Shown in pieces: positions 7,425 to 15,807 of a DNA stretch of 64,000 nucleotides. The DNA comes from Streptomyces sp. NBC_00464 (GTDB taxonomy: Bacteria > Actinomycetota > Actinomycetes > Streptomycetales > Streptomycetaceae): positions 434,001-498,000 of the forward strand of contig NZ_CP107899.1 of assembly GCF_036013915.1 (NCBI RefSeq). Reading direction: 5' to 3'. Both the position numbers and the translations under genes were made by a program. The notes below the pieces were generated by a model, which was not told the origin of the DNA, did no database searches, and saw only the letters and a program-made list of their open reading frames with translations. Numbering within the stretch: position 1 is the stretch's first letter; each line of letters opens with the position of its first letter.

Positions 7425-8194
7425 ATCTCCCTCCGGTGGTGGCCGAGGCGGCCGGAGAGCGCCTCGGCGCCCTCGGCCGCGAGAGCGGCCAGTTCCGCCT
7501 CGCGCTCCTCGCTCCAGCGGATCATGGGGACGGAGACGGAGAGCGCGGCGACGACCCGGCCCGACCGGTCCCGCACGGGCGCCGCGACACAGCTCACGTC
7601 GGGGTTGGACTCCCGGTGCTCCACCGCGATGCCGCGTTCCCGCACGGCGGCGAGGGCCGCTCGCAACTCTTCCTCGTCGGTGATGCTGTCGGGAGTCATC
7701 CCGGTCAGTTCGAGGCCGTCGAGGCGGGCGTCGAGCTCCCGGCCGGGAAGGGCCGCGAGCAGCATCTTGCCGACCGATGTGCAGTGGGCGGGCAGTTTGC
7801 GGCCGGCCGCCGACACCATCCGGACCGCGTGGGTGGAGTCGACCTTGGCGATGTAGATGACGTCGGTCCCCTCCAGGATCGCCACATGGACGGTCTCCCC
7901 ACAGGTCTCCGCGACCTGCCGGGCCACCTGCTGGCCCTCGGCTGCGAGATCGAGCTGCTCGGCGTACCGGCTGCCGAGCTGGTAGGTACGGACGCCGAGC
8001 CGGTAGCGGCCGGGCTGGTCGGGAATCGTGACCAGGTACGAGCGGGCGGCGAGCGTGGTCAGCAGCTCATGGACGGTGGTGCGCGGGAGCTGGAGCTTGC
8101 GGGTCACCTCGGGCGCGGAGAGCGTACCGTCGCCCTGGAGGAAGAGTTCGAGTACGTCCAGCGCCCGGGTCACCGCAGGGACGAGTCGCCCCAT
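7421..8194 (-). CDS. IclR-family transcriptional regulator
   Basis: This 257-residue regulator has an N-terminal winged HTH (LSAPEVTRKLQLPRTTVHELLTTL, about 26-50) and a C-terminal IclR ligand domain with the landmark LPAHCTSVGKMLLAALP near 140. Members usually repress or activate catabolic genes in response to a sugar acid or aromatic acid. The ATG at 8194 is preferred because homology begins with MGRLVPAVTRAL; an ATG at 8224 would add ten residues. It is translationally coupled to the lactonase gene and probably controls the whole 3.1-8.2 kb cluster. Confidence 0.85.
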   Translation of the reverse strand: MGRLVPAVTRALDVLELFLQGDGTLSAPEVTRKLQLPRTTVHELLTTLAARSYLVTIPDQPGRYRLGVRTYQLGSRYAEQLDLAAEGQQVARQVAETCGETVHVAILEGTDVIYIAKVDSTHAVRMVSAAGRKLPAHCTSVGKMLLAALPGRELDARLDGLELTGMTPDSITDEEELRAALAAVRERGIAVEHRESNPDVSCVAAPVRDRSGRVVAALSVSVPMIRWSEEREAELAALAAEGAEALSGRLGHHRREM

Positions 8195-8454
8195 GGTTGT
8201 GCACCACCCTCTCGTGTTCGACATTCCGGCCAGTGACCGGCATCACGAACACAGGCTAAGCGTGGCGCACTTGCGGGGCAATGACGGGGTGATGTGCGGC
8301 ACCCGACTCCCGAACGGACCTGCCGGTTTCACCCCGATATGCGCATGAATGACAGGCGGGCGGTGTCGCCCGGCACCCCCTTCACAGGGGCTCGTGGCCA
8401 CCGTCCGGGCGCGCCTGCCGGTTCGGCGGGGACGGGCAGGGTATTCGCTGTTCC

Positions 8455-9960
8455 ATGCCTTCACCGAACTTCCCTTCACCTCTGCCGCGGCCCGCCGGGC
8501 TGCGGAGCGTTCTGCACCGAAGCGATCTGGCGGTGTTCCAGAACCTGGCCCAGCGACACTGGCCGGCCGCCGGGCCCGTACTGCCGCGGCTCAGCCGCAG
8601 CGCCAATCACGGGCTGCTGTGGTTCGGCGCGGCTGCGGGCATCGCCGCCTTCGGCGGCAGCGCCCGGGCCCGGCGGGCCGCGCTGCGCGGGGTCGCGTCG
8701 CTGGCGGTGGCCTCGGCGGCGATCAACACCATCGGCAAGGGAGCGGTGCGCCGCGAGCGGCCGATACTGGACGCCGTTCCGGTGATACGGCAGCTGAAGC
8801 GTCAGCCGGTCACCACGTCCTTCCCTTCGGGGCACGCCGCTTCCGCTGCCGCGTTCGCCACCGGGGTGGCACTCGAATCGAAGGGCTGGGGGGCGGTCGT
8901 CGCGCCGGTCGCCCTGTCGGTGGCCGCCTCCCGCGTCTACACCGGAGTCCATTACCCGAGCGATGTGCTGGCCGGTGCCGCGCTCGGCATAGGGGCGGCG
9001 TTCGCCCTGCGCGGCCTCGTGCCGACCCGGGGGCAGCTGCCCGCGCCGGGCCGGCCGCCCGCCGAGGCGCCCGCCCTGCCGGACGGCCAGGACCTGGTGG
9101 TCGTCGTCAACCAGGAGTCGGGGACGGCGACGGCCACGGCTTCGCTCGTCCGGGACGCCCTGCCGAACGCCGAAGTGGTGGAGTGCCCCCCGGCCGAGCT
9201 CTCGGCCGAGCTGGAGAAGGCGGCCGGCCGCGGCCGGGCGCTGGGAGTGTGCGGGGGTGACGGCACGGTCAACCAGGCAGCTGCGGTGGCCGCCGTGCAC
9301 GGTCTGCCGCTCGCCGTCTTCCCGGGCGGGACGCTGAACCACTTCGCGTACGACCTGGGCATCGAGACCGTGGCCGACGCCTGCGCCGCGCTCGGTGCGG
9401 GAGACGCGGTACGGGTGGACCTGGGCCGCTTCCGGCCAGGACCGGAGGGCCCCGGGGGCGCCCACGGCTACTTCCTCAACGCCTTCAGCCTGGGCGTCTA
9501 CCCGGAGCTGGTGCGGACCCGTGAGCACTGGGCCCCGCGGATCGGCGGCTGGCCGGCCGGTGTTCTCGCGGCCTTCGAGGTGTTGCGCGGCGAGCGTCCA
9601 CTGGAGGCCGAACTGCAGGGCCGGCGACGGCCCTTGTGGCTGCTGTTCGTCGGCAACGGACTGTTCCAGCGCGTCGGCCCGGCACCGGGCCGGCGGCACA
9701 ATCTCGCGGACGGGCTGCTGGACGTCCGGGTCGTACACGGGGGCCGGACACCCGCCCTCAGGCTCCTGGCGGCCGCCGTCGCAGGCCCACTGACCCGCTC
9801 CCCCATCCACGCCGCAGTCCGGCGCCAGCGCATCCGCATCTCCGGCCTGAAGCCCGGCACCCCGTATGCGTATGACGGTGAAGTGGCGCACAGTCAGGGC
9901 GACTTGATGATCGACAAACTGCCGGAGGCGCTGACGGTCTACTGCCCGAGACCGGTGTGA
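8455..9960 (+). CDS. PAP2 phosphatase / diacylglycerol kinase-like fusion
   Basis: This 501-residue bifunctional lipid enzyme has an N-terminal PAP2 domain with the three phosphatase motifs KGAVRRERP, SFPSGHA and SRVYTGVHYPSD within about residues 95-175, embedded in membrane helices. A C-terminal diacylglycerol kinase/sphingosine kinase-like catalytic domain from about 215 carries GGDGTVN near 265 and PGGTLNHFA near 290. The combination suggests phosphate transfer to and from lipid alcohols at the membrane (phosphatidate/diacylglycerol interconversion or undecaprenyl-type substrates). It stands alone and is followed by a strong terminator. The start has only a weak ribosome site. Confidence 0.88.
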   Translation: MPSPNFPSPLPRPAGLRSVLHRSDLAVFQNLAQRHWPAAGPVLPRLSRSANHGLLWFGAAAGIAAFGGSARARRAALRGVASLAVASAAINTIGKGAVRRERPILDAVPVIRQLKRQPVTTSFPSGHAASAAAFATGVALESKGWGAVVAPVALSVAASRVYTGVHYPSDVLAGAALGIGAAFALRGLVPTRGQLPAPGRPPAEAPALPDGQDLVVVVNQESGTATATASLVRDALPNAEVVECPPAELSAELEKAAGRGRALGVCGGDGTVNQAAAVAAVHGLPLAVFPGGTLNHFAYDLGIETVADACAALGAGDAVRVDLGRFRPGPEGPGGAHGYFLNAFSLGVYPELVRTREHWAPRIGGWPAGVLAAFEVLRGERPLEAELQGRRRPLWLLFVGNGLFQRVGPAPGRRHNLADGLLDVRVVHGGRTPALRLLAAAVAGPLTRSPIHAAVRRQRIRISGLKPGTPYAYDGEVAHSQGDLMIDKLPEALTVYCPRPV

Positions 9961-9980
9961 TCCCAGCCGGATCAGGGTGA

Positions 9981-10019
9981 GCGCAAGGGCGGCCGACGCC
10001 GAGTCGGCCGCCCTTGCGC
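9981..10019. terminator. Strong intrinsic hairpin terminator
   Basis: A perfect 17-bp GC-rich stem with a 5-nt loop (left arm 9981-9997, right arm 10003-10019) begins 21 bp after the stop of the PAP2/kinase gene. Confidence 0.85.
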
Positions 10020-10159
10020 ATGAGTTCGCACCCCACCACGCATGTCCACATAGCAAGATACCCATCTCATCATTCGGCATCAGGGCATACGGTGGCCGTA
10101 CCGATCAGCGCTTTGCGGCCCGCGTTTCGCGGTTCGCGTTCGAGAGAGGATGCACGGTC

Positions 10160-10969
10160 ATGCCGAAGGAGACCGCCGTCTACACCCATGGCCACCACGA
10201 GTCGGTGCTGCGCTCGCACCGCTGGCGTACCGCCGCCAATTCCGCGGCCTACCTCATCGGTGAACTCCGCTCCGGCCTGAGCGTGCTGGACGTCGGGTGC
10301 GGGCCCGGCACCATCACCGCGGACCTGGCCGCGCTGGTCGCCCCGGCCCGCGTGACGGCCGTCGACACCACCCAGGAGATCCTCGACCAAGCGGCCGACA
10401 CCGCGTCCGAACGAGGCCTGGACAACGTCGAGTTCGCCGTCGCCGATGTCCACGCCCTGGATTTCCCCGACGACTCCTTCGACGTGGTCCACGCCCACCA
10501 GGTGCTCCAGCACGTCGGCGACCCGGTGCAGGCGCTGCGCGAGATGCGGCGGGTGTGCCGCCCCGGCGGCATCGTCGCGGCCCGCGACAGCGACTACGCG
10601 GCCATGGGCTGGTTCCCCGAGTCACCGGTGATGAACGGCTGGCTGGAGCTGTACCGCCGGGTGGCACGCGCCAACGGGGGCGAGCCGGACGCGGGGCGCC
10701 GGCTGCTTTCCTGGGCGCGCGAGGCGGGCTTCACCGACATCACCCCGACCGCGGCCTCCTGGTGCTACGCCACCCCGAAGGACCGGGCCTGGTGGAGCGG
10801 CCTGTGGGCGGACCGCACCGTCGGCTCGGTCTACGCGAAGCTGGCGGTCGACGGCGGCCACGCGACGCCCGAGGAGCTCACCGCGATCGCCGATGCCTGG
10901 CGCACCTGGGGCGAGCAGGGTGACGGCTGGTTCATGGTCCCGCACGGCGAGATCCTCTGCCGGGCCTGA
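10160..10969 (+). CDS. Class I SAM-dependent methyltransferase
   Basis: This 269-residue UbiE/Methyltransf_11-type enzyme carries SAM-binding motif I VLDVGCGPGTIT near 41-52, an acidic residue in AVDTTQEIL, ADVHALDFPDDSFDVVHAHQVLQH (motif II/III) and VCRPGGIVAARDSD. The C-terminal half is typical of small-molecule methyltransferases of unknown substrate. The ATG at 10160 is chosen because GAGAGAGG lies about 10 nt upstream and homology starts MPKETAVYTHGHHESVL. There is no obvious operon partner. Confidence 0.85.
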   Translation: MPKETAVYTHGHHESVLRSHRWRTAANSAAYLIGELRSGLSVLDVGCGPGTITADLAALVAPARVTAVDTTQEILDQAADTASERGLDNVEFAVADVHALDFPDDSFDVVHAHQVLQHVGDPVQALREMRRVCRPGGIVAARDSDYAAMGWFPESPVMNGWLELYRRVARANGGEPDAGRRLLSWAREAGFTDITPTAASWCYATPKDRAWWSGLWADRTVGSVYAKLAVDGGHATPEELTAIADAWRTWGEQGDGWFMVPHGEILCRA

Positions 10970-10977
10970 TTCCACCA

Positions 10978-11009
10978 CCCCGGGGCCGACCGGAACGCCG
11001 GCTCCGGGG
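10978..11009. terminator. Hairpin after methyltransferase gene
   Basis: An 11-bp stem containing one G-T pair (10978-10988 with 10999-11009) and a 10-nt loop starts 9 bp after the methyltransferase stop. Confidence 0.45.
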
Positions 11010-11078
11010 CATCCCACCGCTCCGCCCCCTCCGCCGAATCGATCACACGCCACCGACCGGCCAACTACTCTGTCCGGC

Positions 11079-11432
11079 ATGGAAATCCTGGGAACCACGC
11101 TGCGCATCTGCGTCGACGACCTGGAGGCCGCGGTGGCCTTCTACGAGGACCTGACGGCGAGTCCGGCGCTGCGCTTCGAGCGCGGCGGGGTGTCCGTCGC
11201 CGCCATCAGCTGCTTTCTGCTGATGAGCGGCCCCGAGTCCGAGCTGGAGATCCTGCGCAAGGTGACCGCGACGATCGCGGTGAAGGACATCGACGAGGCC
11301 CACACCGCCCTGGCCCGGGTCGGCGCCCGGATCATCGCAGGACCGGTGCCCACCCCGGTCGGCCGCAATCTGATCGCGGTGCACCCGGACGGCTCGGTCT
11401 TCGAGTACGCAGACCGCAACCGAACCGTCTGA
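11079..11432 (+). CDS. VOC-fold (glyoxalase/bleomycin-resistance-like) protein
   Basis: This 117-residue single VOC module has the pattern LRICVDDLEAAVAFYEDL at the start and AVHPDGSVFEYADR at the end, giving the beta-alpha-beta-beta-beta repeats of the vicinal-oxygen-chelate fold. Metal ligands are not clearly conserved: the usual N-terminal His/Gln is not obvious, while a glutamate in VFEYAD is present. It may bind a small molecule rather than catalyse a reaction. It is convergent with the DUF5107/TPR gene. Confidence 0.75.
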   Translation: MEILGTTLRICVDDLEAAVAFYEDLTASPALRFERGGVSVAAISCFLLMSGPESELEILRKVTATIAVKDIDEAHTALARVGARIIAGPVPTPVGRNLIAVHPDGSVFEYADRNRTV

Positions 11433-11464
11433 GCCGTCCGCCGCCGCCCCCGCGCCCTCCGCCG

Positions 11465-13435
11465 TCAGCCCCGTGGCCGCATCCGGTAGTTGTACACATC
11501 CGGCAGCGGTTCATCGGTGAGTCCGGCCCACACCTCGTCCAGAATCTCGGCGCCCTCGCGCAGATCGGCGACCTCGAAGCCCTCGTCGAACAGCGCACGG
11601 GCGGCCGCCCGATCGCCCTCTGCGAGCAGGAGCCGTGCCTCCATCAGGCGGAAGCGGCCCCGGGAACGGATTCCCGGAAGCAGGCCGGTCCAGACCGCGC
11701 GGGCCGCGGCGGTGCGGCCCGCCGTCAGCAGGGCCTCGATCGCCTCCCGGCCGAGAGCCGCCGTGGCCGCGGTCCAGTCCTCGCCGTCGTCGCGGCGTTC
11801 CGCGCACAGGTCGTCGAACGCCTCCGTGTAGTGGTCGGCCGCCCGGTCCCGCTGTCCGCTCTCCTGGGCGGCTACGGCGAGACAGCGGAGCAGCGGCCAG
11901 CGCGACGCGGCGAGGGCAAGGCCGCGCTCCCAGCTGCGGACCGCCTGGGCGCGGTCGTCGGCATGCCACTGGGCGATGCCGAGGTGGTACTCCGTGAGAG
12001 GTTCGGCGGAGGCCGTCTCCAGCATGTCGCGCCAGTGCGAAGACACGAGGCTGGGCCCCGGCGGGGCGGCGCGGCCCGGTTCGGGGAAGGCGCCCTGTTC
12101 CAGCAGTTCGATCCAGGGCTCCTGCTGTTCGCCGAGCGTGGACTCCCCGAACGGGGTGCCGGGCAGCCTGTACCCGGCGCGGCGTACTTCGAGGGCGCCC
12201 CATCCCGAGCCGGTGGCCAGGATCTCGCCCGGCTCCGTGTCGGCACAGCGGCGCCAGGCCTCGTACGCGGCGTCCACATCGGCACGGGGCAGCGCCTCGG
12301 CGAGCCGCCGCTCCGTCTCGGTACGGGCCGCTGCCCAGTCGTCGCCGTGCACGGTGGCGGGGTCGGCGGCCAGCGGCCCGTACGACTCCAGCCAGCTGAA
12401 CTCGCCGCCCGGCTCCAGCGGAACGTGCTCCAGCTGGGTGCGGGCGAGCCCGGCCTGGATCTCGGCATAGCCGGTGGTGCCGGGCTCGGTGAGCCATTCC
12501 TGCCAGCGGCGGCCACCGGGCCCGCTGCCCCAGAGGAAGAGCTTGCGGCCGCGCAGCAGATCGGTGGAGGTCTGGACGAGTCCGCGGCCGTGCTCGTCGA
12601 GGGAGGCGATCCAGCGGCGGGCGCCGTCGGGAACCTCGTAGAAGTAGTCCGCCGGGAAGTCGCTGCGCAGCGGGTACGTACGATCGACGCCCCCGGTCTC
12701 GGGCATCGGGACCCGGGTCAGTGCCCGCTCGTACCCGAAGTGCCAGGCCTCATCGGCGGGTGCCAGCACCCGGGTGCGTTCGCCCTCCGGGACGGCGATG
12801 TTGGACCACCAGTAGACGGGTGCGGGGTGTTCGTGCGGGTTGCGTATCCGTACGCCCACGTGAAGGAAGTCGGAGTCCTCCGGCAGCCACAGATCGACCT
12901 GGAACGGCAGGTCGCGCAGCCGCTCCCACTCCCAGAGCCGGACCATCTCGCCGCCGTCGGGTGCCGGGACACGGGCGGCGTGCACCGGGGCGCAGGACAG
13001 TGTGGTGTGGCCCGTCGCGCCGATGTTCCATTCGATGCCACCGGAGAACCAGGCGCCGTTGAGCGCGAAGTCGGCCGGCTGCAGCACGGGGTTGGTGTAG
13101 ACGAGGTCGCGGCCGGTCGGCTTGTGGAAGAGGGAGTGGATACGGCCACCCAGGCCGGGGAGCACGGTGGCCCGCAGCCGGTCGTTCTCGATGACGATCG
13201 CGTCGAGGTCCGTGGGCGTGCGCTCCCGTCCGTACCCGTCGAGGATGCGCACCGGAAGCACGGTGGCCAGGGGTGCGTGGCCCAGCTGGCGGGCCATGTC
13301 GCGGGGCAGTCCCGCCCGGTCCCGGTCGTCGACCACATGCATCTCGTCGAGCGGCCGCAGTGCGGGCAGCGGATTCTCCGGTCCCGTCGCCGCCGCGGGC
13401 AGGGTCAGTACGGTGCGTCGTACGGTGGTGGCCAA
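11465..13435 (-). CDS. DUF5107 domain protein with TPR-like C-terminus
   Basis: This protein of about 656 residues has an N-terminal galactose-mutarotase-like DUF5107 domain (segments PGLGGRIHSLFHKPTGRDL, WFSGGIEWNIGATGH and VYWWSNIAVPEGERTR) and a C-terminal helical repeat region (from about 440) resembling tetratricopeptide repeats. Such proteins are thought to act on or sense carbohydrates; no activity can be assigned. The start is taken as TTG at 13435 because GAGG lies 5 nt upstream and the protein then begins MATTVRRTVLTLPAA. The ATG at 13492 has no ribosome site. It is cytosolic, with no signal peptide. Confidence 0.75.
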   Translation of the reverse strand: MATTVRRTVLTLPAAATGPENPLPALRPLDEMHVVDDRDRAGLPRDMARQLGHAPLATVLPVRILDGYGRERTPTDLDAIVIENDRLRATVLPGLGGRIHSLFHKPTGRDLVYTNPVLQPADFALNGAWFSGGIEWNIGATGHTTLSCAPVHAARVPAPDGGEMVRLWEWERLRDLPFQVDLWLPEDSDFLHVGVRIRNPHEHPAPVYWWSNIAVPEGERTRVLAPADEAWHFGYERALTRVPMPETGGVDRTYPLRSDFPADYFYEVPDGARRWIASLDEHGRGLVQTSTDLLRGRKLFLWGSGPGGRRWQEWLTEPGTTGYAEIQAGLARTQLEHVPLEPGGEFSWLESYGPLAADPATVHGDDWAAARTETERRLAEALPRADVDAAYEAWRRCADTEPGEILATGSGWGALEVRRAGYRLPGTPFGESTLGEQQEPWIELLEQGAFPEPGRAAPPGPSLVSSHWRDMLETASAEPLTEYHLGIAQWHADDRAQAVRSWERGLALAASRWPLLRCLAVAAQESGQRDRAADHYTEAFDDLCAERRDDGEDWTAATAALGREAIEALLTAGRTAAARAVWTGLLPGIRSRGRFRLMEARLLLAEGDRAAARALFDEGFEVADLREGAEILDEVWAGLTDEPLPDVYNYRMRPRG

Positions 13436-13726
13436 GGCAACCTCGCTCCCTCGCGCGGGCCGCCGCAGGTCCGGGCGCCCCCCGATGACCATGGAACACG
13501 CTGGACGCCGCCCGGACCAGGGGATCGGCCGTCAGACTTCGGCAAAAGCCGCGACGACCTCCGAGTACACCTGGACGCCGACGTGATCGAGCTACGGTGC
13601 GGCCGGACGGAGTCCCAGGTCGGAGGGGTCGTCGAGCACGAGAATATTCCGCGCGCGCCCCGTCCTGCGCACCGTAGGCTGGCTCCTCGATCGGCATGCG
13701 GCATGTGACAGGAACGGTGGGACACG

Positions 13727-14080
13727 ATGGGCACGCAGCACACGTACCGGGTGATCGTGCGCGGCACGTGGGAGGGGCTCACGGACGAGGCCCGCGAGCG
13801 ACTGCTGGCCGAGGTGGAGCAGCACGGACTGGCCGGGATGCAGTTCAGCGAGGAGGGATCGCTGACCTACGACCGCGTGCTCAAGCACTTCAGCTTCCGC
13901 TACGTGGTGGTGTCGGACGCCGAGGACGGCGAGGAGATGGCCGCCGCGATCGCCGAGGACCGCGCGGAGACGGCGCTGCGGAAGGCCGGTTACGGGCACG
14001 GCGAACTGCGGTCCACCGCGACGGACATGGACACCATGAAGATCAACTACAAGGGGCGGCGGGGGCCGGGGGCGGAGTGA
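13727..14080 (+). CDS. Small conserved hypothetical protein (DUF6204-like)
   Basis: This 117-residue soluble protein starts MGTQHTYRVIVRGTWEGLT and contains LKHFSFRYVVVSDAEDGEE near 45-63, followed by a charged helix (AIAEDRAETALRKAGYG). It resembles the actinobacterial DUF6204 family as I remember it; function is unknown. The predicted fold is an alpha/beta ferredoxin-like sandwich. The 291-bp region between this gene and the divergent DUF5107 gene must hold both promoters; no clear operator is seen there. Confidence 0.65.
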   Translation: MGTQHTYRVIVRGTWEGLTDEARERLLAEVEQHGLAGMQFSEEGSLTYDRVLKHFSFRYVVVSDAEDGEEMAAAIAEDRAETALRKAGYGHGELRSTATDMDTMKINYKGRRGPGAE

Positions 14081-14202
14081 CCGCGGGCCGGCGACGGCTA
14101 CGGCATCTGTGATCAGGAGTATTCCGACCCTCGGTGGAGAACGAGGAACGGATCCTGCGTCAACACCCGCAGGTCGTGCGCCGGCCAGGTGTCCTGGCCA
14201 AA

Positions 14203-14283
14203 GCCCCAGTCGCCGGCACCGGTGCAAGCCATGGCGGCGAGGATCGGGACGCCATCGCTTGCATCGGTGCCGGCGACTGGGGC
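14203..14283. repeat. 81-bp near-perfect inverted repeat
   Basis: Two 34-bp arms (14203-14236 and 14250-14283) differ at two positions and flank a 13-nt loop. The arms carry GCCCCAGTCGCCGGCACC. The structure is much longer than the other terminators here and is not directly behind a gene. It lies between an intact small gene and clipped gene fragments, so it may be a recombination product, a small mobile-element relic or a REP-like element. A 39-codon frame (14113-14232, minus) reads through the left arm but lacks a ribosome site. Confidence 0.85.
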
Positions 14284-14321
14284 ACCACAGCCGGCCATCT
14301 CGGCCGAGCACGGCCGGTCCG

Positions 14322-14411
14322 TCAGCCGGCCCGGATGAACACCTTGGTCAGCAGGACGACGAGGGAGACGGCCTCGACGGCGGCCGCGCCCCGTAGGGAA
14401 CGCACGCTCAT
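14322..14411 (-). pseudogene. N-terminal fragment of DUF3817-like membrane protein
   Basis: Only 29 codons remain: MSVRSLRGAAAVEAVSLVV then LLTKVFIRAG and a stop. The first part matches what I recall of the N-terminus of small Streptomyces DUF3817 integral membrane proteins, which are normally about 100 residues. The frame stops inside the first membrane helix, which indicates truncation at about 14340. Its ATG still overlaps the preceding gene's stop as TGATG, so the ancestral operon junction is intact. Confidence 0.6.
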
Positions 14412-14671
14412 CACGCACCCGTCGTGGAGCCGGGACGGACGATCATCAGGATCACAACAACCGCCCACAGCAGGTTGAAGACGCCGGTGAGCATGGCCAG
14501 TCGGCTCGCCGGGGGAGGCGGCGCGTCCGGAGCTGCCGATCCTTCCGCCGACGTCAGTACGCGCTGCTGGTTGGGCAGGATGGCCATCGCAAGGACGGCC
14601 GCGGCAACCGCGGTCAGGGCAATCGAGACGACGAGCCACGCGTCGGTGAGAACGCCTGCCGAGGACTGCAC
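14411..14671 (-). pseudogene. C-terminal fragment of DUF2269-like membrane protein
   Basis: About 86 codons remain with two membrane helices (AWLVVSIALTAVAAAVLAMAI and LAMLTGVFNLLWAVVVILMIV) joined by a linker containing LPNQQRVL. This resembles the C-terminal half of DUF2269-type integral membrane proteins, which usually have four helices. The frame has no convincing start; a GTG at 14671 lacks a ribosome site. The 5' end meets the 5' end of another membrane-protein frame on the opposite strand, suggesting a break at about 14672-14676. It could be a short intact gene, but this is less likely. Confidence 0.5.
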
Positions 14672-14676
14672 AGCTG

Positions 14677-15018
14677 TTGGCCGTGCACCTGGCGGGTGTC
14701 GCGGTCGGTGCGGCCCTGCTCGCGGCGGCACTCGCCGCCACCGGCACCCTCGCCCGCCGGCTGCCCACCCCGGAGCGGCTGCCGCGCATGGTGGGGTGGA
14801 CGGGCACCACCGCCAGTGTGTCCATGGCCATCGCCCCGCTCGCTCTCGCCACCGCCTCCGTCCTGGCCACGAACTGGCCGCTGACAGCGCTCGCCGGTTC
14901 GCTCGCCGCCGCCTCGCACGGCTGGATGGCCGGGTCGGTCCGCGCCTGCCGCCGGTGCGCACGTCTGCCGATCATGGAACCCGGCGGTGACCCGTCCATC
15001 GGCCACGACGCGCCATAG
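14677..15018 (+). CDS. Small membrane protein or membrane-protein fragment
   Basis: This is a 113-codon frame with hydrophobic segments (VAVGAALLAAALAATGTLA, MAIAPLALATASVLA and LTALAGSLAAASHGWM) and a Cys-containing tail (RACRRCARLP). I do not recognise the family. The TTG at 14677 has only a distant GAGG (14661-14664) in front. Because its 5' end abuts the clipped end of the opposite-strand DUF2269-like fragment, it may itself be the C-terminal remnant of a longer gene. Confidence 0.4.
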   Translation: MAVHLAGVAVGAALLAAALAATGTLARRLPTPERLPRMVGWTGTTASVSMAIAPLALATASVLATNWPLTALAGSLAAASHGWMAGSVRACRRCARLPIMEPGGDPSIGHDAP

Positions 15019-15060
15019 GGGCGCAGTCGGCCCCAGCGAAACGGGCGGGCGGTACGGCCT

Positions 15061-15684
15061 TCACCAGCCGACCAGGTCCATGGAATGTCGAGTGAGCCAT
15101 TCCACGAACGAAACCGGCCGGCCGTCCAACTGCAGAGGAAGGATCCGGTCACAGCTGGCCCGGCCGTCGAACCACAGTGAGCCACGGAGGGGGCCGGTGA
15201 CGACGAGGAGGGTCGCGAAGCCACAGCCGTTGTCCTGGATGAACACAGCGCCGGACGTCTTGCGCTCCTGGAACACCTCGTACTCCGCGTCCCACTGTTG
15301 CCAGGCCGCCCGGTAGGCGCTCTCGTCCGGGTAGTCGCCCGCCGACGGCGTGCGCGCGTCCAGCTCCTCCTCTTCGGCACGGTAGGAGTCCGGATGCGGA
15401 AAGGCGGTGGTGAGCAGGCCGTAGTTGGTGTCCGAGTCCCCCTGCCATCCCCAGCCCGCCACGGACCGGCGCAGACGGTTCACCGCGCCACCCGCGCTCC
15501 GGCGGAGCAAGTACGCGCGGTACTGGTCGGGGAAGGCGATACCCAGCTCCGCCTCGGCTTCGCAGATCTCCGTCTCCGACAGTGGCGGCGCCATGCAGGC
15601 GTCCGGCCTCGTGGGGGAACCGAGCTCGTCGGAGCGCCGCCCCCGGGCCGTGCGCCGGGCTACCTCAGTCCAATCGGTGGTCAT
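15061..15684 (-). CDS. SMI1/KNR4-family protein
   Basis: This 207-residue soluble protein contains the SMI1/KNR4 (SUKH) core: LSETEICEAEAELGIAFPDQYRAYLLRRSAGG at about 36-67 with the typical P-x-x-Y-x-x-x-L pattern, then WGWQGDSDTNYG, GAVFIQDNGCGFATLLVV and GSLWFDGRA. SUKH proteins often serve as immunity proteins to secreted toxins. No polymorphic toxin gene is seen beside it, so an orphan immunity or housekeeping role is possible. The start at 15684 gives MTTDWTEVARR, and the frame further upstream is non-homologous. Confidence 0.75.
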   Translation of the reverse strand: MTTDWTEVARRTARGRRSDELGSPTRPDACMAPPLSETEICEAEAELGIAFPDQYRAYLLRRSAGGAVNRLRRSVAGWGWQGDSDTNYGLLTTAFPHPDSYRAEEEELDARTPSAGDYPDESAYRAAWQQWDAEYEVFQERKTSGAVFIQDNGCGFATLLVVTGPLRGSLWFDGRASCDRILPLQLDGRPVSFVEWLTRHSMDLVGW

Positions 15685-15807
15685 ACGGGTGAGCGTAGAC
15701 GCACCCGGAGGCGGGCGGGCGAACCGTCCTTGAGCGCCACCCAGTCGGCCTCCGGCCTGGTGGGAGGGCCGTGGAGACCGCGAAAGCCCCGCCGCTATGG
15801 TGGGCCG

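Noticed and set aside
14113..14232. 39-codon minus-strand ORF (MACTGAGDWGFGQ...)
   Set aside because: It has no ribosome site, runs through one arm of the inverted repeat and matches no family I know; too weak to list as a gene.
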